Notes: a model not told the origin generated them from the sequence alone. 7,949 nt of DNA from Neisseriaceae bacterium (GCA_030151665.1 JASLDB010000038.1:1-7949); one strand, 5' to 3'. Positions 1 to 5,564 are shown, counted from the first letter of the stretch. A program made the numbers and translations.

Positions 1-86
1 ATTTGCTAATGGGTTCTGTGGCAGAAGGTGTTTTGCGCCAAGCTGACATGCCTATCATGTTGGTTCGTGACCGTACAGATGATTAA
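1..86 (+). CDS. Universal stress protein, UspA family (C-terminal 27 codons only)
   Basis: This is the 3' end of a gene that begins outside the window. The open frame (codons starting at base 3) gives LLMGSVAEGVLRQADMPIML followed by VRDRTDD and a TAA stop. The Gly-Ser-Val-x-Glu-x-Val-Leu-Arg-x-Ala-x-x-Pro-(I/V) pattern is the conserved last helix and strand of UspA-fold proteins, where G-S-V forms part of the ATP/phosphate loop in nucleotide-binding members. The family consists of small cytoplasmic stress proteins. Only the tail is visible, so ATP binding, domain number and exact role cannot be judged. A strong intrinsic terminator follows 16 bases after the stop, so this transcription unit ends here. 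Confidence 0.8.
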   Translation, partial: LLMGSVAEGVLRQADMPIMLVRDRTDD

Positions 87-102
87 TTGATTGCGATTGA
101 AC

Positions 103-131
103 AAAAAAGGCTACCTTGTGTGGCCTTTTTT
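103..131 (+). terminator. Intrinsic terminator after the UspA-family gene
   Basis: AAAAAAGGCTA (103-113) pairs with TGGCCTTTTTT (121-131), giving 11 bp with one G-T wobble and a 7-nt loop (CCTTGTG). The A-run and T-run flanks make it potentially bidirectional, but no minus-strand gene is seen nearby. Confidence 0.85.
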
Positions 132-143
132 AATGCGGTTCAC

Positions 144-173
144 TTGGTGAAGGTGCTGTAATACGGCTATAAT
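144..173 (+). promoter_or_regulatory. Candidate sigma70 promoter for the 233-residue protein gene
   Basis: A perfect TATAAT lies at 168-173, just after the uspA terminator. The best -35 candidate is TTGGTG (144-149) at an 18-nt spacing, which matches only the TTG of TTGACA. Transcription would start near base 180. The -10 box is convincing and the -35 box is weak. Confidence 0.5.
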
Positions 174-180
174 TTGCCAT

Positions 181-197
181 GACAAATTCATTTTGTC
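181..197 (+). promoter_or_regulatory. Inverted repeat at the predicted transcript start
   Basis: GACAAATTCATTTTGTC is a perfect 6-bp inverted repeat (181-186 with 192-197) around a 5-nt centre, starting about 8 bases after the -10 box. It could be an operator or a hairpin at the very 5' end of the mRNA that protects it from decay. The sequence does not say which. Confidence 0.35.
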
Positions 198-211
198 TGT
201 AAGGTGATAAA

Positions 212-268
212 ATGGGATTCAAAGATTCAGTAATCAGGGGCAATGATAATGCAACCACAAATAATTGA
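212..268 (+). CDS. Possible 18-residue leader peptide ORF
   Basis: ATG at 212 opens an 18-codon frame (MGFKDSVIRGNDNATTNN, stop TGA at 266-268). AGGTGAT at 202-208 matches part of the extended complement of the 16S rRNA 3' end, although its spacing to the ATG is short. The ORF ends 17 bases beyond the preferred start of the next gene (249), in a different frame, so ribosomes translating it would pass over that start. It may be a translational-coupling or leader ORF. It may also be chance, since the peptide resembles nothing I recognise and ORFs this short are common. Confidence 0.25.
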   Translation: MGFKDSVIRGNDNATTNN

Positions 269-950
269 GGCCTTAAGTGATGGGCAAGCATTGAAACTTT
301 GTGTTTTGAATCAGCAAGGTGATATTAAGCATAAAATTACCTTGCCTGATGATTTTGATGCGGATACCTCAGTTATTTTGCAACTGTATGTGGATCATGA
401 TTTACCGCCTTATTTACAAGATGTGGCTTCGCTTGCTTCAGCGCATCATATTGTACTGGAAGCTGACAGAGACAAAAATTGGTTAGCGATATTGGACGCA
501 GAAAGTGTTGTCGATAAAAACACAGATGAAAGAACAAGTGTGCTCCTACCCAAAGGCAATTATCAAATGACTTTTTGGTTGTTTGATCAAGGTATGCTAG
601 AAACTGCTTCTTGTATACGACAAGCTTATGAAGAGCGTGTAGAAGCATTGGGTGTTGCTGCATTAGGGCAGGCACGTTATGAAAAAGCCAAATCTGGTAA
701 AGCCAAAAGCATACAACAAGGTTGTATGGTGATAGGCTCATTAATATTAACCATGATGGTTGCCAGTTTTTTGTTACCTAGTACTTATAGACCCTATGCT
801 ATCTTTTTTATTGCCATTTTATTTGTGTGCGAACGTTTGCTATTTGATCCAACCAAAGACATTGCGACGTTGTGTGAAATTGAAGAAGCACAGTTACCAT
901 ATTATTATTGTGATGGTATTGTTCAGCTAAGTTCTAAAACATTAAATTAA
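249..950 (+). CDS. Unrecognised protein with two C-terminal membrane segments
   Basis: I do not recognise this 233-residue protein. Residues 1 to about 155 are soluble and fairly acidic, with alternating beta-like stretches. A charged, probably helical part (about 118-155, rich in Glu, Arg, Lys and Ala) follows. Two hydrophobic segments come next at about 158-177 and 183-199, joined by a short turn (PSTYRP), and then a 34-residue acidic tail with several tyrosines. There is no signal peptide, so a soluble N-terminal domain anchored by a C-terminal hairpin is the likely topology; which side faces the cytoplasm is not known. The start at 249 is preferred because AGGGG (236-240) sits 8 bases upstream. 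The in-frame ATG at 243 would leave only 2 bases. The gene stands alone with its own promoter and a possible short leader ORF overlapping its start. Only a weak terminator-like element follows. Confidence 0.75.
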   Translation: MQPQIIEALSDGQALKLCVLNQQGDIKHKITLPDDFDADTSVILQLYVDHDLPPYLQDVASLASAHHIVLEADRDKNWLAILDAESVVDKNTDERTSVLLPKGNYQMTFWLFDQGMLETASCIRQAYEERVEALGVAALGQARYEKAKSGKAKSIQQGCMVIGSLILTMMVASFLLPSTYRPYAIFFIAILFVCERLLFDPTKDIATLCEIEEAQLPYYYCDGIVQLSSKTLN

Positions 951-957
951 TATTGAT

Positions 958-972
958 GCCAATTGGCTTTTT
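958..972 (+). terminator. Weak terminator-like palindrome after the two-TM protein gene
   Basis: GCCAATTGGC (958-967) is a perfect palindrome followed by five T (968-972), 8 bases after the stop codon. As RNA it allows only a 3-bp stem with a 4-nt loop, so it would be an inefficient terminator. The position is right but the stability is poor. Confidence 0.2.
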
Positions 973-1139
973 GATACCTATTAGTATTCATACCCAGTCA
1001 GGGTTTATTATCTTCAATTCAAAAAATGATTGAGATTTGGTACACATGAAACCTCATCTTTAGGCATCATTTCATCTTGATGGGCGTTTATTACTGAAAA
1101 TTTATTGAGACCATGCTTTTATTCAGTCATTGCCAATAA

Positions 1140-1286
1140 TTGCAACACTTTGATGGCATCACGTTGGGTAAGGTATTTGAGCTGATAAATCGGTTATGGC
1201 GTGAATGTCAACAGAGACAATGGTTTGTTTCTGGTATCAAAATTGATGACAGTGTTCATGCCTGTGTAGAGGTTTTGGAAATTTAA
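1140..1286 (+). pseudogene. Probable decayed coding remnant, family unknown
   Basis: An open frame from a TTG at 1140 to TAA at 1284-1286 encodes 48 residues that read like real protein: after LQHFDGITLGKVFELINRLW come RECQQRQWFVSGIKID and DDSVHACVEVLEI. It has a mixed, plausible residue composition and a natural-looking end. It has no ATG, no ribosome-binding site before the TTG, and an in-frame TAA immediately upstream, so it is most likely the 3' remnant of a broken gene. Upstream bases in the other frames do not extend the similarity in a way I can recognise. It could also be chance reading of non-coding DNA. Confidence 0.3.
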
Positions 1287-1352
1287 TTGAAATGACAAAT
1301 AAATTTATTAAATGGATAACAAGGTGTTAGCGCAATTTTCTATAAGAAATAA

Positions 1353-1381
1353 TAGATATACCTTTTAAAATTCGTTATACT
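1353..1381 (+). promoter_or_regulatory. Candidate sigma70 promoter of a short transcript
   Basis: TAGATA (1353-1358, four of six matches to TTGACA) and TATACT (1376-1381, five of six to TATAAT) are separated by exactly 17 bases. Transcription would start near 1388 and meet a strong intrinsic terminator about 94 nt later, with no normal gene between. Confidence 0.4.
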
Positions 1382-1387
1382 CAAATA

Positions 1388-1481
1388 GAGCTTAAAAAAT
1401 AATCAATTAATGATAAAAAAGCCAAAAGCATGAAGAGCAAATGGATTTACGTGGACTCAAAAGCCCATTTTGGGCTTTTTT
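1388..1481 (+). ncRNA. Candidate small RNA or short leader transcript
   Basis: A promoter-like pair with ideal spacing and a good U-tailed terminator enclose about 94 nt without a gene, which is the usual layout of a bacterial trans-acting small RNA. The 5' two-thirds is A-rich and probably unstructured (1391-1440), which would suit base pairing or Hfq binding. The 3' end is a stem-loop with a T-run. AAAAAAGCC at 1415-1423 is also complementary to GGCTTTTTT at 1473-1481, so a second long-range pairing that competes with the terminator is possible. A 16-codon ORF (ATG at 1441, MDLRGLKSPFWAFLRF) runs through the terminator, but that is probably incidental. I do not recognise an Rfam family. Confidence 0.3.
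1459..1481 (+). terminator. Intrinsic terminator upstream of aspA
   Basis: AAAAGCCCA (1459-1467) pairs perfectly with TGGGCTTTT (1471-1479) around a 3-nt TTT loop, and the T-run continues to 1481. No full-length gene ends before it, so it probably terminates the short transcript starting near 1388 or read-through from the gene ending at 950. Confidence 0.8.
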
Positions 1482-1622
1482 GCGTTTTTAGGGATGAGTA
1501 ACAGGGGAAATAATCACAGGCATGATGCCGTCTTTGGGTTGATTGCAACCTATTGTCTCATGACTTAAAAATTCACCACGCTGATGTGACTTGGCCATTA
1601 AGGTTCAAGTTTTCAATGTCAG

Positions 1623-1646
1623 GTAACGCGGGCTATGCGCCCCTAC
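1623..1646. repeat. GC-rich REP-like hairpin before aspA
   Basis: The bases GTAACGCGGGCTATGCGCCC plus CTAC stand out as GC-rich in an AT-rich spacer. GGGC (1630-1633) pairs with GCCC (1639-1642) around a 5-nt loop, and the outer GTA/TAC are also complementary. The reverse strand starts GTAGGGGCGCATA, which resembles the ends of REP/MITE-type intergenic repeats found in many bacteria. Only one copy is in the window, so the repeat status is a guess. It lies in what would be the aspA leader, 35 bases before the ATG. Confidence 0.25.
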
Positions 1647-1668
1647 ATTGACGAAACACACTACTCAT

Positions 1669-1672
1669 GGAG
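1669..1672 (+). promoter_or_regulatory. Ribosome-binding site that sets the aspA start
   Basis: GGAG lies 8 bases before the ATG at 1681. The upstream in-frame TTG at 1648 has no such site, and the 11 extra residues it would add (ending GVFC before the Met) do not look like aspartase sequence. Confidence 0.8.
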
Positions 1673-1680
1673 TTTTTTGT

Positions 1681-3105
1681 ATGGCAACAGCAGTATCCAC
1701 CCGTCTTGAAAAAGACTTACTTGGCACCTTAGAAGTTCCTGCCAATGCTTATTATGGCGTGCAAACTTTGCGCGCTGCCAATAATTTTCATTTATCTGGC
1801 GTAACATTGTCAGATTATCCTGATTTTATTGTGGCTTTGGCAATGGTTAAGCAAGCTTCGGCACAAGCCAATAATCAATTGGGCTATTTATCTAATGAGA
1901 AATACCAAGCCATTGTTAAGGCATGTCAACGCATTATCAATGGTGAATTTCATGATCAATTTATTGTTGATATGATTCAAGGTGGAGCAGGTACTTCCAC
2001 AAATATGAATGCCAATGAAGTGATTGCCAATGTTGCCTTAGAAGAAATGGGTAAAGAAAAAGGCGAATACGCATTTATTCACCCCAATAATGATTTGAAT
2101 ATGGCACAATCAACCAATGATGCTTATCCAAGTGCTATTCGATTGGGTTTGTTATTGGGTCAAGATGGTTTGTTAAATAGCTTAAAAGGCTTAATTGCAT
2201 CATTTAATCAAAAAGCGGTTGAATTCGATGGTATTTTAAAAATGGGCCGCACCCAATTGCAAGATGCCGTTCCCATGACCTTGGGTCAAGAATTCAAAGC
2301 ATTTGCCACCAATCTATCAGAAGATTTTACTCGCTTAAGCAGTTTAATGCCTGATTTATTAGGTGATGTTAACTTGGGTGGTACAGCGATTGGCACGGGT
2401 ATTAATGCAGATCCTCGTTACCAAGCATTGGCGGTAGAAAGTTTGGCTGCTATCAGTGCACAGCCTATGCGTTCGGCACCAGATTTGATTGAAGCGACAT
2501 CGGATATGGGTGATTTTATTTTGTTGTCAGGCATGTTAAAACGCACAGCAATGAAATTATCAAAAATCTGCAATGATTTGCGCTTATTGAGTAGTGGTCC
2601 ACGTACAGGCATTCAAGAAATCAATTTGCCAGCTCGTCAGCCTGGTAGTTCTATTATGCCCGGCAAAGTGAATCCCGTTATTCCAGAAGCCGTCAACCAA
2701 GTGGCATTTGAAATCATGGGCAATGATTTGGCCGTCACCATGGCTGCAGAAGCAGGGCAATTGCAATTGAATGTGATGGAGCCTTTAATTGCTTACAAAT
2801 TATTTGATTCTATTCGTTCATTGCAACGAGCAATCGATATGTTGCGTGAGTTGTGTATTGATGGCATTACTGCTAATGAAGCACATTGCTTGGCATTGGT
2901 TGAAAATTCCATTGGTTTGGTCACTGCATTAAATCCATACATCGGTTATGAAAATTCAACACGCATTGCTAAACATGCTTTGGAAAGTGGTCGTGGTGTA
3001 TTGGAATTGGTAAGAGAAGAAAATCTGTTGGCAGAAGAAAAATTGGCAGACGTTTTGTTGCCCGCCAATATGATTGCGCCACGCTTGGCTCCGACTGAAA
3101 ATTAA
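1681..3105 (+). CDS. aspA: Aspartate ammonia-lyase (aspartase)
   Basis: This cytoplasmic homotetrameric enzyme deaminates L-aspartate reversibly to fumarate and ammonium. It feeds fumarate into the TCA cycle or anaerobic respiration, or supplies nitrogen. The 474 residues match the usual length (E. coli 478). Fumarase/aspartase superfamily motifs are in order: GTSTNMN (104-110), STND (144-147), GRTQLQDAVPMT (189-200), GTAIGTG (234-240) and the SS-loop signature GSSIMPGKVNP (322-332). By homology the catalytic Ser is S323, with K329 and N331 as substrate-binding residues. Gln in GRTQLQDA, where class II fumarases have His (GRTHLQDA), supports aspartase over fumarase. No key residue is missing. 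The gene is a single-gene unit: a gene-poor stretch precedes it and a strong terminator follows. I could not identify its promoter; a weak FNR-like half-site upstream was not accepted. Confidence 0.95.
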   Translation: MATAVSTRLEKDLLGTLEVPANAYYGVQTLRAANNFHLSGVTLSDYPDFIVALAMVKQASAQANNQLGYLSNEKYQAIVKACQRIINGEFHDQFIVDMIQGGAGTSTNMNANEVIANVALEEMGKEKGEYAFIHPNNDLNMAQSTNDAYPSAIRLGLLLGQDGLLNSLKGLIASFNQKAVEFDGILKMGRTQLQDAVPMTLGQEFKAFATNLSEDFTRLSSLMPDLLGDVNLGGTAIGTGINADPRYQALAVESLAAISAQPMRSAPDLIEATSDMGDFILLSGMLKRTAMKLSKICNDLRLLSSGPRTGIQEINLPARQPGSSIMPGKVNPVIPEAVNQVAFEIMGNDLAVTMAAEAGQLQLNVMEPLIAYKLFDSIRSLQRAIDMLRELCIDGITANEAHCLALVENSIGLVTALNPYIGYENSTRIAKHALESGRGVLELVREENLLAEEKLADVLLPANMIAPRLAPTEN

Positions 3106-3120
3106 ACCATTAGCTGGTAT

Positions 3121-3151
3121 AAAATAGTGCCGATATCGGCACTATTTTTTT
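3121..3151 (+). terminator. Intrinsic terminator of aspA (perfect 28-base palindrome)
   Basis: AAAATAGTGCCGAT (3121-3134) is followed directly by its exact reverse complement (3135-3148). In RNA this gives a 12-bp stem with an ATAT loop and a T-run to 3151, starting 15 bases after the aspA stop. Being symmetric with A and T flanks, it could act on both strands. Confidence 0.9.
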
Positions 3152-3318
3152 GGATTTTTGCTCTGTTTAATTTGGATTTATTTTCGTTAAGATTATGGTT
3201 TTTTTGAAAATTAATGGAAAATGAGGATAAAAAATGGCATGACATGGTTATAAGTAAAGCATCGGTGTTATGATGAATTTAATTTGGCAATCATTAAAAA
3301 ATTTATCTGAATAAATGA

Positions 3319-3347
3319 TTGACACAACGACTTGTGCAGAACATATT
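3319..3347 (+). promoter_or_regulatory. Candidate sigma70 promoter of the DUF3592-like gene
   Basis: A perfect TTGACA (3319-3324) is followed after exactly 17 bases by CATATT (3342-3347, four of six matches to TATAAT). The predicted start near 3354 gives a leader of about 65 nt before the ATG at 3419. Bases 3152-3318 between the aspA terminator and this promoter show only a 19-codon ORF (3214-3273) with no recognisable product. Confidence 0.55.
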
Positions 3348-3371
3348 CATGACATGGATTAACATCAAAAG

Positions 3372-3415
3372 CATCAATTGATGTCAGTGAATCAATACTC
3401 AGTGAGGTAATCAAT
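3372..3415 (+). promoter_or_regulatory. Palindrome and tandem repeat in the 5' leader
   Basis: CATCAATTGATG (3372-3383) is a perfect 12-base palindrome. It is followed by two imperfect direct copies, TCAGTGAATCAAT (3384-3396) and TCAGTGAGGTAATCAAT (3399-3415). The second copy carries the GAGG Shine-Dalgarno (3404-3407) for the ATG at 3419, and the first lacks it. The motif ATCAA recurs throughout. This may be a regulator-binding leader or a simple local duplication. Confidence 0.3.
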
Positions 3416-3418
3416 TAA

Positions 3419-3916
3419 ATGAATAAAGTAAAGAAAATTTTAACCGTATTGTTAGGTGCTGGTGTGGCAATGTTGGTGTTAGCAATTTATCGCTTTAACC
3501 AGTTGTTTACTGTGGAGGCGAGTATTGGTCAATTGTGGGCACATGATCATGGGCAAGGTGTTATTTTCTTGGCAGTGTTTGCCATGGTGTTCGTATTGGT
3601 GGGTGCAATTCCGCTAATTACGATGTCAAAAAAAAAGCAATTGCAAGAACGACTACGCACATCAGGTAGCTTGGTTGTTTTACCCATTAGTGAAGTGATT
3701 ACCAATGACAATGTGGTGATTAATGGCCACTCCCCATACCAAATTGTGGCAGATTACCACGATAAAATCAGTAATACGGTGATTCGCTACAAAAGCAATA
3801 ATTTGGATTTTAACCCAACAGAATACATCAAACAAAAAACGGTCAGTGTCTATATTGATCAAAAAAATCCGCAAAAATATTATATGGATACCACTTTTTT
3901 GCCTACCTATAAATAG
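3419..3916 (+). CDS. Two-TM membrane protein with DUF3592-like domain
   Basis: This 165-residue protein has a short basic N-terminus (MNKVKK), a first membrane segment at about 6-24, a 22-residue loop, a second segment at about 47-69, and a basic stop-transfer (SKKK, 70-73) that suggests a cytoplasmic C-terminal part. Residues from about 85 to 162 carry the pattern I associate with DUF3592-type proteins: NGHSPYQIVADYHD, then a YKSNNLDFNPTEYI stretch, then VSVYIDQKNPQKYYMDTTFL, a compact beta domain after two TM helices. The function of this family is not known. GAGG 11 bases upstream of the ATG is an acceptable ribosome-binding site. The gene is monocistronic, between its own promoter and a strong terminator. 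A run of nine A (3628-3636) falls at the membrane/domain junction and contains an in-phase A-AAA-AAG heptamer, the type used for frameshifting in dnaX. The family assignment is from memory of the pattern. Confidence 0.75.
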   Translation: MNKVKKILTVLLGAGVAMLVLAIYRFNQLFTVEASIGQLWAHDHGQGVIFLAVFAMVFVLVGAIPLITMSKKKQLQERLRTSGSLVVLPISEVITNDNVVINGHSPYQIVADYHDKISNTVIRYKSNNLDFNPTEYIKQKTVSVYIDQKNPQKYYMDTTFLPTYK

Positions 3917-4040
3917 GTTAGAGGATGGTTTTTAGTTAATATGATTTTTTGATTGAACGGTGTATTGATTTTGCTGTGATTAGACAATTGTGCTGATTTC
4001 TTAATGTCCGTTGTCTTTTGATTAAACAGTGTCACATAAT

Positions 4041-4070
4041 AAAAATCGCCTATGTTTTTAGGCGATTTTT
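4041..4070 (+). terminator. Intrinsic terminator of the DUF3592-like gene
   Basis: AAAAATCGCCTA (4041-4052) and TAGGCGATTTTT (4059-4070) form a perfect 12-bp stem around a 6-nt loop (TGTTTT), ending in a T-run. It lies just upstream of rlmD and also separates the two units. Confidence 0.9.
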
Positions 4071-4125
4071 TGTGTATTATCGCTTAAAATAGGTGTATTC
4101 AAAAACACCATTGAGATACTGTATT

Positions 4126-5532
4126 GTGGTTAAGCCATCTGATTCACAACCCGCTGTTTTAAAAAATATCACCATTACCCAGATTGCAGCTGAAGGCAAG
4201 GCCATTGCCAAAGTCGATGATATGGTTATTTTTGTGCCACATGCCGTGCCTGGTGATGTGGTGGATTTAAAAATTACCAAACAAAAAAAACGGTTTTTAG
4301 AAGCCAAAGTGATTAATTTGGTGCAAGAAAGTCCAAGTCGTATTGCACCATTTTGCCAGCATTATGGTGTGTGTGGCGGCTGCCAATGGCAAATTTTGCC
4401 CTATGAAACCCAGCTTGCTTATAAAAACCAAGAAGTACAAGCGCAGTTAAGCCGCATTGGTAAGGTGGTGGTGGAAGAGGCGCGAGATATCGTACCATCA
4501 CAAATGGTATGGCAATATCGCAATAAAACCGAGTTTGCTTTTGCGAGCGAAGCTTATCAGGGCGAAAACCAAAAGAGTATTACCCATGATACTTTAGGTT
4601 ATCATGCTGCGGGTTCCTATCAAGCTGTTTTGCCCATTACCCATTGTCATTTGCAAAGTGATGCTGCCAATTCGATTCGCTTCGCTTTGTATCAACATGC
4701 CAAGACACGTCAGCTTAAATTTTGGGATTACCAAAAAAATAAAGGTTTGTTGCGCAGCGTGGTGATTCGTGAAAATTTGGCTGGGCAAATCATGATAACC
4801 TTAATTTGCCAATTAAAAAGTACCCAAGATCAAAATGCTGTTGTGGCGTTGTTGCAAGATTTGTCTTTGCAATTTCCTGAAATCATGGCGACGTTTTACA
4901 TTGATAACCCTAATAAAGCGGCTCACTATGGCGCACTACCTGTGGTCAAAGTTAGCGGTCATGATGGCTTAGTTGAACACATGAATCACTTGGCTTTTCA
5001 TGTGGGACCCAAATCGTTTTACCAAACCAATGGCAAACAAGCACAAGTGCTTTATGAGGTAGCAAAGGATTTGGCAGGTTTAACTGGGCAAGAGCTGGTG
5101 TATGATTTGTACACAGGTACAGGCACGATAGCTTTATTTATTGCAGATCAAGCGAAAAAAGTCATTGGTATTGAATATGTCAAGGCAGCGATTGTTGATG
5201 CCAAAGCCAATGCCCAAAATAACCAAATAAATCACGTGGATTTCTTTGCAGGTGACATGAAGGCTATTTTAACACCTGATTTTATCAAGCAACATGGCAA
5301 GCCAGATGTGATTATTACCGATCCACCACGAGCGGGTATGGACAAAGAAGTTATTGATGTTTTGCTGATGGCAGCACCCAAGCGCATTGTGTATGTCAGT
5401 TGTAACCCCGCAACGCAAGCACGGGATTTGGCGTTGTTATCGGATGCTTATGATATCAGCGTAACCCAAGCTGTGGATATGTTCCCACAAACCCACCATG
5501 TGGAAAATGTGGTTCTGTTAACCCAAAAATAA
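4126..5532 (+). CDS. rlmD: 23S rRNA (uracil-C5)-methyltransferase, RlmD/RumA family, Bacteroidetes-like
   Basis: This enzyme makes 5-methyluridine in 23S rRNA (U1939 in E. coli numbering) with S-adenosylmethionine. The 468 residues show an N-terminal TRAM-type RNA-binding domain (about 11-66), a 4Fe-4S site (C77, C83 and C86 in CQHYGVCGGC, plus C174 in ITHCHLQ), a SAM-binding loop YDLYTGTGTIA (326-336), DPPRAGM (399-405), the catalytic Cys C426 in VYVSCNPATQARDL, and the general base E460 in HHVENVVLL. All active residues are present. The wording (AAEGKAIA, CGGCQWQ, KSFYQTN, LVYDLYTGTGTIA) follows Bacteroidetes RlmD rather than E. coli RlmD (LDLFCGMGNFTLP), which suggests transfer. The start is uncertain: GTG at 4126 has a weak GAGA 9 bases upstream and fits where homologues begin, while an in-frame GTG at 4093 (479 residues) is the alternative and lacks a good site. 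No ATG fits either. lplA follows after 32 bases, probably co-transcribed. TATTAT at 4075-4080 may be the -10 box. Confidence 0.92.
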   Translation: MVKPSDSQPAVLKNITITQIAAEGKAIAKVDDMVIFVPHAVPGDVVDLKITKQKKRFLEAKVINLVQESPSRIAPFCQHYGVCGGCQWQILPYETQLAYKNQEVQAQLSRIGKVVVEEARDIVPSQMVWQYRNKTEFAFASEAYQGENQKSITHDTLGYHAAGSYQAVLPITHCHLQSDAANSIRFALYQHAKTRQLKFWDYQKNKGLLRSVVIRENLAGQIMITLICQLKSTQDQNAVVALLQDLSLQFPEIMATFYIDNPNKAAHYGALPVVKVSGHDGLVEHMNHLAFHVGPKSFYQTNGKQAQVLYEVAKDLAGLTGQELVYDLYTGTGTIALFIADQAKKVIGIEYVKAAIVDAKANAQNNQINHVDFFAGDMKAILTPDFIKQHGKPDVIITDPPRAGMDKEVIDVLLMAAPKRIVYVSCNPATQARDLALLSDAYDISVTQAVDMFPQTHHVENVVLLTQK

Positions 5533-5564
5533 GCCAACTAAACAGGTGGCAAGAGGAAAGAAGC

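Larger units (their letters stand above)
951..1680. other. Gene-poor stretch upstream of aspA
   Basis: There is no intact gene of normal size in these 730 bases on either strand. What can be picked out is a weak terminator-like palindrome at 958-972, a 48-codon open frame without ATG that reads like a decayed gene (1140-1286), a promoter plus intrinsic terminator about 94 nt apart (1353-1481), and a GC-rich hairpin at 1623-1646. The part from about 975 to 1135 shows nothing I can interpret. I could not find a convincing -35/-10 pair for aspA between 1482 and 1660. Confidence 0.5.

Noticed and set aside
109..120. AGGCTACCT inside the uspA terminator, similar to the DNA uptake sequence dialect of Eikenella (AGGCTACCTGAA)
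   Set aside because: Only the first nine bases match and the GAA end is absent. There is no inverted second copy and no other copy in the window. It is explained by the terminator stem and loop.
373..741. 122-residue minus-strand ORF opposite the two-TM protein gene
   Set aside because: It is antisense to a better-supported gene, has no recognisable domain or ribosome-binding site, and is rich in Cys, His, Leu and Phe as expected for a shadow frame.
1441..1491. 16-codon ORF MDLRGLKSPFWAFLRF as a leader peptide of aspA
   Set aside because: It runs straight through the terminator stem and T-run, which naturally yields codons of this kind. It has a poor ribosome-binding site, and no control codons for aspartate or similar stand out.
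1539..1552. FNR-like site TTGAT-N4-ACCTA upstream of aspA
   Set aside because: The first half-site is perfect but the second matches only three of five bases of ATCAA. No promoter is placed suitably relative to it.
1648..1680. Longer aspA starting at TTG 1648
   Set aside because: It has a rare start codon and no ribosome-binding site, and the extra residues are unlike aspartases. The ATG at 1681 has GGAG at 8 bases.
4283..4290. Run of eight A in rlmD as a frameshift or phase-variable site
   Set aside because: The codon phase is CAA AAA AAA CGG, so there is no in-phase X-XXY-YYZ heptamer of the efficient type. The enzyme frame is intact, and Lys-rich runs are common in AT-rich genomes.
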